The notes under the pieces: model-generated | Databases searched by the model: none | The model's input: the letters and a program-made list of their open reading frames with translations, nothing else | Told to the model about the DNA's origin: nothing | Shown here: positions 50,467 through 61,000 of the stretch, one piece after another | Layout of the letters: the number at the start of each line of letters is the position of its first letter | Numbering within the stretch: position 1 is the first letter of the stretch | Source: Brugia malayi | Taxonomy: Eukaryota > Nematoda > Chromadorea > Rhabditida > Onchocercidae | NCBI RefSeq assembly: GCF_000002995.4 | Contig: NW_025062479.1 | Coordinates: forward strand, 124,001-188,000 | Direction of reading: 5' to 3' | Length of the DNA stretch: 64,000 nt | Program-made: the position numbers and the translations under genes

Positions 50467-50829
50467 TTTAGTTTTACTTTGCACAGATAAATATTCCCTC
50501 AACAATAAGCTGACACAGAGAAACTGAAATTAAGCAAAGAAATGCCAGCTTGAACAGCTATCCACCATCAGAGAAACTCCGGAAGCATTTTGTAAAATAC
50601 GAAAATAAATTTCTAGAAACCTGCCCATGCGATAATATTATGTAGTTGGTATGAATACTACCCATTGAGAAGTAATGATAAGCTAGGAAACGTGGAAAAG
50701 TTGGGGAACTATTGAAAGATATGAGTGGAGAGAGCAGTACTCAGTAAATTCTGGGTAAAGGTGAAGGAAGGGTTCCTGGCTAGGCAAATACAGGTACAGT
50801 TGGAGACGCAAAATAGGGAACGAGGAATT

Positions 50830-51680
50830 CTTTGCCTGACGAAATGACGATACACTCAGCATACAGCAGTAGCAGCAACAGCAATGACGTGACGTGCCAC
50901 ATATTTAGGCGGGGCGGGGAATTGGTTGAGATGCATACGAGCGAGAACAATAAGGTTAGCACGGGAGGGAGTAGAAGGAGTAACGAGCGAGCGGGACGAC
51001 AGACATATCTGAACGGGCTGAAGCATCATTCCAGAGAGCGTCCCACACAGACACTCCGTTCGCTTTCCCCGCTCCCGCCCCCGTCCCTTCCCAATGTCTG
51101 CCCGTCTGTCTGTACTCTGCATAGCCTCCGCCTCACATTTTTCCGCCCTATCTAATCCTTCTGGTACAGAGACAAGCAGACACATACATTCCAGACATTG
51201 TCCAGCTCTCCCGCCCTGGCATCCGGCCAAGTTTCCTGTAATTGGCAATTTGAGAAATTTTATTCCGAAAACTAGCCCAGGGGACATATGAACATGCAGA
51301 AGTTGCGTGCACTTCTGTTTGCGAGTCGACTTACGTGCGTCATACGTGCAGACATGGTCTCTATTTCGTATGACACTCCGCGACGTCTGATAAAACAGTG
51401 CATCGCAGAGAAATGCCAGTGTGTGGAATGGAATGGTGCCAAAATGAGATGCGATGTGTCCGGTGGAGCTCGTCGAGCACGTGTATAGGATGTGTGCAGC
51501 GCAATGCACTTACTACCAGACTGCCCCGCCTCCGTTCCGACATGCGTCCTTCGCGTTCCACAGTATGAATCGTCGTCTATCCTTTCCTGATATTCCGGAT
51601 ACGGATACGCATATGCCATGCGTCTTCATCCGGCGATATCTACTTCCTCTCCGTTCAACTCTCATTCATTCATGTATTGG
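50830..51680. other. GC-richer island with overlapping open frames
   Basis: The base composition is clearly richer in G+C and CpG than the surroundings. Stops are rare in several frames at once, so the open frames are mutual shadows and do not prove a gene. It could be a promoter/first-exon region, a regulatory element or recently acquired DNA. Confidence 0.5.
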
Positions 51681-53630
51681 AATTCTGCATAACAGCTAAA
51701 GACGTTCCTGGACAGTCCTATTGGACATCGGACTAATACATAGGCTAAAGTAATTTCTGCAACAAATGAATAATCAATGTGGATTGGTAACCCCAACTTC
51801 ATCCGCAAGCAAGGTCATTCTGCAAGTACAATCCATCTGGGTCATAAGTCATGATCTGAGGTCATCCGGGGCAGTACTGCATTGTTACATTGCAAGCTTT
51901 GCATGAATTTCTGCAGAGAATGGATAGTTGTTGTATGGGCGAAATTGTAAATCAATGTTACGTCAAGGTATTCCATGTCCATCTTTCTTCTTATCTGTCT
52001 CGTTTGCTAGTTTTCGATTCACGAAAATTTGCTTCTGGAAGGTGATAAGATTTCCGAGACGATTCTGCTATACAATTACATCATCAAAGGCTGATGTGTT
52101 ATTCTGTCAAAGTGAGTGAGTAGTTGTGCTAAAAGAAGTATTGCCTTGCAAAAAAAAGGCTTTTGGGATGTAACAGTTGATGAAACTGTCTCTTGATTAT
52201 GCTGGAAGTATCGCAGGAAGATTATAATTTGAGTGATTTGCTACATTTCCCTGAAATGGATGAATAAAAACAGATGAAATTTAAACACTGAATCATAGGG
52301 AATGAAGTGAAGAAAGGGAAGAACTGTTCAATTCTGCACCTTTGTCCCGGAAAATGACGCACAGAAGTACAGCAAATGTAAAGGAACGAATGTCATTTAG
52401 TGACAGCAAATTTTGGTTGATGTTTGGTTTACGATTGAAGTAAAATTTGCAAGTGCTTATGATTTTTTAGCGGTAGATCAACCTATGGCTAACTAAATTG
52501 AATAGATCGATTTCACGCATCTCCGATTTTATTCCTCCTTTGATTATTCACCACTTGTCTTATTTTCAAGCCTCCTTTGATGAAATTTTTTCTGGAAATG
52601 AAGCACAGGTAGGTTAATAATAGGCGAGAGAACTAATGAAGTCACTAGAGAAATGGATGGATAAATATTTAAATTTAGAAAAAGTTTGACGAGAATTTGA
52701 CACATGCTCATAACAAAGGATTGTTGGACAGATTGATGGGTCGCTTAGTCAGTCAGTCAGTCCATATTAGAATTGGTACTGATGATAAATGACAAAATGA
52801 GAGGATAAATGAACGGCATGAACTATATCCGGAAAAGAAGAAGCTAAATCGTCTCAAATTCTTCTCTGCAGTTTTCATTGCTAATCAATAAATCAGTGAT
52901 CGATTGAAGAACAATGAATACGAAAAGGAAGTAAATGTAAATGTTTGGAGACGATAAGAAACAGGGTGATGGAAAGGAAAATAAACTGGTTGTTCTATTA
53001 TAGTTCTCGTTTTGCATTCTTTATTTTCGCGGAAGTATTTCGTACTCTGATTCCCAGCACATAAATTATCCTGTGGCCATGACAATATTAAATGAGTAAA
53101 GAATGATGATGCAACTGACCCAATCTGATGGCATTGTCCGTCCTCAAAAATGTCCCATTGTGCTCCATACCTCATAAAAGCACATGTTTTAATATTTCGA
53201 AACCGATAGAAAGAAATAGAGAAAAGCGGAAGCAGAAGTTTCTGCAAGTAATAGATTAGTTGAAAAGCTGAACTTGGTAAAAAAAGAAAAAAAAAAGTAA
53301 AATAGTTTTAAATTAATTCAGAGTAGCTCTTAAAAACTGATAAAAATTGAATCCTTCAAAGATAATAAAAAACATAAGTTAATGATTGCAACACTGATCT
53401 AACTAAGCATTTTTCTGATCTAAATCTGACCACAAATTACAATTTATAGATGGCTAGCTGATGAGTGTTGTTGGGAAAACACAAAATTTCAAATTGAAAT
53501 TCACATGTTGTGCAAATAGTTCAAGACAAAAAAAAAGAAAGCAACAGCTCGTTAGTGTTGCTATTAACGTCACCAATTCAACTGAGAGCAAAGGTTACAT
53601 GGGGACAGCAGCATTCCAATGAACTCATAA

Positions 53631-53728
<98 letters not shown>
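53631..53728. repeat. (CT)n microsatellite, about 49 units
   Basis: An almost uninterrupted CT dinucleotide array of about 98 bases, with one CCT break near the left end. Confidence 0.98.
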
Positions 53729-53729
<1 letters not shown>

Positions 53730-55842
53730 GATCATGATTACGCCATCTGTTGTGTTTGTCGTGTCCCTCTAACCCATTATTCAAAGAAGTACAAGACAAT
53801 GACATTGGCGCCCTCTTCTCAAATATTTCTTCACTGCTAATCCGTAATGGAAGTTAAGCAAATTGTAACAAACAATCTTTTTATACTTTTTTTTTTTCAA
53901 ATGAAAAGAGATCAAAACTAGAAATACGTTTCTCAGTGAAATAAAATGATGGGAAAGTTTAAGAGCTGAAAATATGTGTGTGAAGGAAAATGAATTTGTT
54001 TCAAACTATGTGACAACGAATTTATCCGTTTCTTTTAAATTGCTGAGGCATTTAAATTGTCCGTAATTCTTATAATTTTTTCTTTTTAGGGATGAAGATA
54101 AGGAAGGAAAGAGATGAAACAAACGAGTTATTATGAGTGAATATTGAATGAATGTGTCACAATTCTTTATCAGTTAATCAACATATTTCTTTTCAACTTT
54201 TTTTTTTTTTTTTTTGGAATTAATGTGATTTATGCGCTTAACACTAATTAATTAATGTCTACTGAGATTACATTTCCTTCATGACATTTTGACATTAAAA
54301 GTTATCCATGTATTTCGATGTTATCTTTTGAATTCTTCATGGCACCATCAATTCCACATAATAGGGGGAGAGGGGGAACATTGAATTTAAACTGAGACAT
54401 TGTTAATCACATTAATCGTTCTCTTCCATTTCTCAGTGAAAGTTACTGTCAACATTTTTGTTCACTTCATTTTACTCTCCGCCAATTGTAAGAGCTGTGC
54501 AATAATTGTGAATTTATTACTTCGTGAAAATAACTTTACTGTTTAATTGGGAATCGAATCCCTGTAATTTCTGTTACTATCACATTCACATCATTGGTTC
54601 AGCTAAACTTCTTTCTGTATTGATGGTTAGAATTTACTTTCATTCATTTCTTACGATTCTTTTTTAAGTATTTTCTTTCTTCATCTTCTATTGTAAAATT
54701 TCACTCAAACAATTTACCAAATTTTGTCAATTTCAGGAATTTAACTTGTAATGAAATATTCAGCTAGTGGAATATTAAAATTGTTGCATTCTGCAATAAC
54801 AACAATCTTTTTTTTTTTAATTTTATCTTTCAAACAGCCAATAGTTTGGGACGGTGAATAATGTGAAAGGTGAATGTATTAAAAACAAAAAGTATAGATT
54901 TTTTTTTTTCCAGCAATTTGACATTTCTTCAACAATCCCGAAATCTGCAGTAACTAATTGAATATTTTTGAAATAATTTCTGGAAAAAAAGCTAATTACA
55001 AAAATGTTCTCAGAAATGATATCCCAAACTAATCTCCTGCTTATGTTTGAAGATAATTACTAAATTATTTCTTTCAAATCATCATTAAAATACATATTAA
55101 GATATAAGTGCTTAGTTATTTCGTGTGTCGTTTATCTGTTCAAACTGCAACATGCATGCAGAAGTGCAAGTCTGGAGAGCAATTCGAAAGGAACTTAATA
55201 GGTATGGGGTGATGATATATGCTGCAAATATCAGATACAAAATTTTTTAAAAGATTTCTTAGATCTTTCCATAGTTACAATGATGTTTTGTCAATGTGAC
55301 AAAGAAAAAGCTATAGCGGCAACGATGGGCACACTGAATTGAATTTAAATTTTTACTAAATTTTTGCTAAATTTGAAAAGTTTTTTGTTTTTTTTTTTTG
55401 TAACAGCAAATTATAAAGCTAATTCAAAGTTGCATAATTCAATCTGCATTTAAATCTAAGATGACATAAATTGTTGTTTGTTAAAACCATTAAACATTGC
55501 TACAAAGCAGACGACTCTACTGTTTAATTCATGAATTATTATGATACTACTGATATTGAGCTGAAATGTAGCTGAATTGCTAATAAAATACAATAAAAAC
55601 ATGCTCAACTGCTAATGAAATATTTTAAGAATTTCCCTGCATATAAAATGTACTTTTCCATAAACTTGTTTACATCTTGAAAGCGAAGTCATACACTTTC
55701 TTATCGAGCAAATTCATAGCTCTCAAATATTCGAAATTTATCAATCTAGCACTTGTGAAAATGTTATGAAAAGATATGAGTATCAGTAGACACTACTACA
55801 AGAGATCCAATTTCGGGAAAATACTAAGTAACGGAAGAACTT

Positions 55843-55989
55843 GAATGATGATGATGATGATGATAATGATAATGATAATGATGATGATAATGATAATAAT
55901 AATGATGATGATGATAATGATAATGATAATGATGATGATAATGATAATGATAATAATGATGATGATAATGATAGTAATGATAATGATAG
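55843..55989. repeat. (GAT/AAT)n triplet array with higher-order pattern
   Basis: About 147 bases made only of GAT and AAT triplets. The alternation GATGATGATAATGATAAT recurs, giving a longer-period pattern on top of the triplet. Confidence 0.95.
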
Positions 55990-56950
55990 AAAGACTTGGT
56001 ATTAGTTATTAAAAGTGGATAATTACTGGGATGTTAATGTGGCCACATGATATGTTATAAAGATGAAGGAAGAAGAAGATCGCATTAGTAATTATCATAA
56101 TTGGGAGCAAGTTATGTCGTTTGATTTGATGATATTATCAGCGACAGAAATCATTTTTGAGGAATCGACGATCGTTATTAGAGATGTAAGATGACCTTGC
56201 ATGTCCTTTCTTGCTCTTGCCTCTTCCACAACCTTACCTTTCAATTCCAGTCTCTCCATCATCCTATTTGTACTTTTTGAGTTCAATTGTCTGTCTCCTT
56301 TTTTTCGGTAAGAAATATTATCTTATCATCTCATTTCCAAAAAGGTTATCATAAATTTCTGATCAGTTCTTTTGATGACTGATGTTATCATTTTTTCACC
56401 AGTCATTTGGTGAAACATCCGATCGATGTCTTTCTGAAGTGATCAGGATTAATGATGAAATTCTTATTTCAAATTCAAAGAACAAAATCTCAAGGATGAA
56501 AATTCCAACGTTTTAGTAAAAGATAAATACTAATTTCAAAAAAGGAGAACCATGAAACAGTGAATGAAAACAATGCATGAATTATTGCAAAAATTGAAAA
56601 CGTAACTTTGAGTACAAATTTAAGTGATTAGCATTTTCAAGAGCAAATTTTTTTTGTGTAATCCGATGAAATTCCTACAAATCTCAAATGATATAGGCTA
56701 TTCTGTTAATGTGATATGCTGCTTGCAGAAAAATAGCTGACAAAAGCACATTTATAGTGGAAATAATAAAATGGCAATTTTTAATATTACTTTTTCCATT
56801 CATTGATAAGAATAACAGTTTGCCAAAATCATTTTAATGTATGCTTATTCATTAGCGACATTTCAGCTCATTTGCCGCCTATCTTTATTCCTTTTCGTTT
56901 TTCTAAATGAAATGACACTATCACATCAAAGAGTAACGAAGGTTATAAAT

Positions 56951-57028
56951 CAGTAAAGTCTTTACTGACCCATCTTGATATTATCAAATATGTCATGCTC
57001 ATTAGTCATCACTATGACTAATGAGCAT
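56951..57028. repeat. Two adjacent hairpins, one with 15-bp perfect stem
   Basis: At 56995-57028 ATGCTCATTAGTCAT and its exact reverse complement flank CACT (15-bp stem, 4-nt loop). At 56951-56967 CAGTAAAG, T, CTTTACTG forms an 8-bp stem. Both are in non-coding DNA about 1 kb past the 3' end of the coiled-coil gene. Confidence 0.9.
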
Positions 57029-58059
57029 TTTTCAGTGCTTCATCAGTTTACCACAGTCACATTTACTCCTCCTGAACTTACAGTTAGAACGTAGAATGAT
57101 CAATGAACGAATCCAATCTCTTCTCAAATCATTCTCTATTTTGCTATTTAAAATTTTAGAGAAGTGAAAAGATTACTCATAACAGTGGAATGATTCTGGA
57201 AACGGACAAACAATATTTGATTCATTTTCATACGGTTGTAATAACTGTGCTTTTGTTAGCAACTGATCAAATGAGGTTGTTCCGTGATTATGCCATGCTT
57301 CTGAACTGGATAGCTGAATTGTGTTAGTGAAGTTGATGCAATAAATTCAAAAAAGCATTCCATGCTAGAGCAGTTAATGCACAATTTTTTGCTAGAGCCA
57401 AAAATAGTCCAGATTAGCAGATGGGGAATTCAGATCACGCTAAATTAAGTCAGGTCCCAGAGTATGGTCTCTGCTTGAAGCACGAAACCATTTTTATTTA
57501 TAAATGATAAGTCATACTGTTTTAGTTCAGTAAAACTATATGTAGAAAAAAAAAAGAAAAAAAAAAGCTACTTCACTAAAAGCACCTTGTTTTAAGACAT
57601 TAGCATAAATGATAATTCAAATCAATATGATAAAACAACAGCTTCTGGCTATATATGAATATTTTTCACATCAGTCTAAAGTGCACATGAGCTCCCGAAA
57701 ATTTAAGATTTTGAAGAATCAAGATGAGGAATTAAACTTTGGAAAGGTATGGAATGATGACGAATCGACTGAGACCTAGTACTTTATTACAAAGCTTTAC
57801 CATTATCATTATCATGAGAATAGTATTCAAAAATTTCAATTGAAAATGAAGTTTTTAGAATTCAGATTAACTGTTCTTGATAGTATAGCTCTCTTTCTTG
57901 AATATTAAAATTCAAGAAATTGCCCTCCTAAAATTTTCAACCTTAAATACGCAAACTATTTTATATGTATGAAATGTGAGCTATTTCATGGATACGATGA
58001 TATGGAATGCAATTCAAACATGCATTAATCAATGAATACATTTTATAATACATAAAAAA

Positions 58060-61000
58060 TTAAGTAACAGTAGTTGATAACGGTTTTTTTTTTATTTCAT
58101 AGCCATAGGAACAATTAGCTGACACAAGCCTTAACAATTTCTGAACAGCATCCGTCAACTGACAATCCACTTCATCTTGCTGTGATAACTTGAATCTCGT
58201 TATATTATCTTCCACTTTTGCGAAGCTTAATTCATCACTTTCTGTCATGCTCCATAAAAAATCAGTGAGCGCTTTTTGCTAGAAACGAAATAAGATTGCT
58301 AAATCTTTGATAACTGCTATAATACAATTAATAAAATGGTTATCACTCTTTATCGATCATTCTGTGTCTCCTATTTCACATCTTCCCCTTTTTTTCTTTT
58401 TTTTTTTTTGTGTCTACTGATGATGACACTAAATGTAGCTAGATGTACAATGTTTTTCAAAACCGGAATCTATTTTTATCTACCTGATAAGATATTATGC
58501 AGTCCAATTTTTGCATCTGTCTCAAGTTTCATCGTTATGAAAGTAAAGTTTCGAAGATAACAAATAAAGCAGAGCTGAACGAAAATATTGGCTATTTAAT
58601 ATGAAACAATTAAGTCTGGTGAAGAATGAGACTGGATAATTAACTAAGCCAATAAAAGAAAACTTCAAAGAATGAAAAATTTTCGATAGCAAGATGAGTT
58701 TCTGATCACAGTTTCCCGAATCTTTGATGCATTACTTCGCTATCTTTCTTTCTGGGAATTTAATTGTAATGTAATAAAATAAAAAAAAAAAATTAGACCT
58801 CACCTGCATAATTTTCCGCTTTAGCGCTTCGATGATACCAACCTGAGCTGTAAATTGTTCTTCAAGTTGTTCGCTGTATTCACGAATTTGTTCTAATTCT
58901 ATCACACTATTATCATTTCTTTCCTGTCTTTCTGATTCTAATTTGGCTACACGACTTTTCAGCTTTGAAATTTCATCTTCATACTCATGTACTGTTTTCA
59001 AAGCGCATGAAAGACGATAGCGATATTCTTCAAAACGACGTTCCAAATCTGTCCTGAAATTGTGTCAATTTAGTACAATTAGTAAAAGTAACAGTGGTAA
59101 TTAGTGGACTTTTCCTTATGAAACATTGTAAAAAATTTTGTCCTGAAATTATCAGATCTCGATCAGTCTCGATTATGATTAAAAAACATGTGCTAGAAGT
59201 TGTAAGGGAGACAAATGATAGTTTAAATGATCTCCTAGCCAGAAATGGTTGAGAATAAGCTGGCATTAAACACTTAACTTACTTTATTTCAGGCCTTATA
59301 TCAGCTTTTAATCGTTGTATTTCATCCAGAGCAGTGCTATGCTCCACCTGTAACCTAGCGTTTTTCTTTTCCAGCAATTTCATTTCTTCCTCTTTCTTTG
59401 CCAGATTTTCCTTAAAGTTTACTGAATATTTAAATTTCTCATTTTCTCACAACAAATTAAACGATTAAACGAACGAACTGCTTGCAATGCAAATGTTGCT
59501 CTGTAATTGCGCGAAAAATTTGTGTCTAACTACCTTGAACTGTTGTAAGGATTCGGTGTGCTCTCGTATCTGGCAACGTAACTCATTATTTTCATCCATA
59601 CAACATTGCATCTCAGTTTTCAGCTTAGCAATTCGACTTAAATAAATGCATCGATAAGCATAAATGCAAGTGTTATTTTTAAATTCCATTTGGATTATGC
59701 AAATTTCATATGTTAGCTTACTATTGAAATGTCCGATGTTTCAATAAAACTATGAGAAATTTGAATGAAAAAAAAAAATATCAGAGATCACTTAACCCTT
59801 CTTGTTCAGAACTTTTATCGCCTTGTAGAATTAGCTGTTCATCCTTCTGTTGCAATAGATATCGTAACTTACCCATTTCTTTGGACATTCTATTTACTTC
59901 ACCATTCAGCTGAATAATAAATTCATTTGAATGTTAATTTTAGACAAAAATCAGTAACAAAAGTGAGAAGTTAAAATCAGAAGATTTCTTTTCAGGAACA
60001 ATTCAATGTAGATCTAATGATTTACGGATTTTTTGCTTTGCCTTCTAAATAAGTGCACAAACCATTTGCTTCTCTGAATCAAGCTCAAGTTCTCGCTTTC
60101 GCAACATCTCTACTTCCATTTGTAAATCCTGAAAACACTACCGTAATTTAAAATGTTGTTTTTTGTTTGTTTTTTTTTTTTTTCGAGTAAATGATTTCAC
60201 ATTTTTAGTCTAACTGATAGAACTAACTCAACCAGAAAAAAAAAAGGCAAGATTTGAAATAACATCAATCGATCTCCTCTTTCAATTTATTAGCATTAGT
60301 GAGTGGGTTTGTTTCCTTCCACTTTAATTAATAAATCGTAAGTGATTGAATGCAAGAAACAATTATTTCGATATCTTTTGATCAATGACTTTTTTCAATT
60401 CCTAATTAAAAAAAGAAGAACTAACATTCCTCTTTTTTTGCTTTGAGTATGATTGCTCAATTTGCTCCTCAAGATTTTGTATTTTTGTCGCACTTTCAGT
60501 TTCTTTCAGTGCAAATTGATACATTTTCTGCTCTGTATCTATTTTGAGATGTAGCAATTGCTGAAAGGGAATTTTTTGAAGATGCAAATGAAATGGAAGA
60601 ATGTTAAGCAGTAAAAGTGAAACAAATTGTTGCTTTAATGTTTCATTGCAAATTGCTAAGAATAACTTTAAGGAGTTGAAAAAATTTGATGAATGGATCA
60701 AAAATTTTTCATTAAAATAAATTTCAAGATAAATGTTATAACAACCAACGTCTTCCAATTGTTCAATATATGTGAGCACTTGTTGCACAAGCTCTCTTTG
60801 TTTTATATTTAACGATGCTGATCGACGTAGATTGATCAGTTCACATTTTCGATTGCAAGCTTCTCCAAAATCCTTCAAAAAAAAAAAAAAAAAAAAAAAA
60901 AAACTGAAAGAAAATGTTTTCCTGTTTTAGCATTGTCAAAACTACTTGTCATTTCCTATCGATTTTCCGCTTAAAATCTTACTGATAAAGGTGACATTTG

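Larger units (their letters stand above)
48810..58059. other. Long intergenic region with repeats and GC-richer island
   Basis: About 9.2 kb. The left end is the promoter side of the kinase gene. Between 49.3 and 51.7 kb the sequence is GC-richer and yields overlapping open frames on both strands (longest on the minus strand 50856-51509, 217 codons), none with a recognisable domain. An isolated minus-strand frame at 53234-52885 follows a good acceptor and may be an exon. Further right are (CT)n and (GAT/AAT)n tracts, and a strong hairpin at 56995. No confident gene was found. Confidence 0.5.

Noticed and set aside
50856..51509. 217-codon open frame on the minus strand
   Set aside because: Several frames on both strands are open over the same stretch because of its higher GC content. 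The translation has no domain and no consistent composition.
53510..53805. LSLSLS and RERERE open frames on opposite strands
   Set aside because: These are direct translations of the (CT)n microsatellite.
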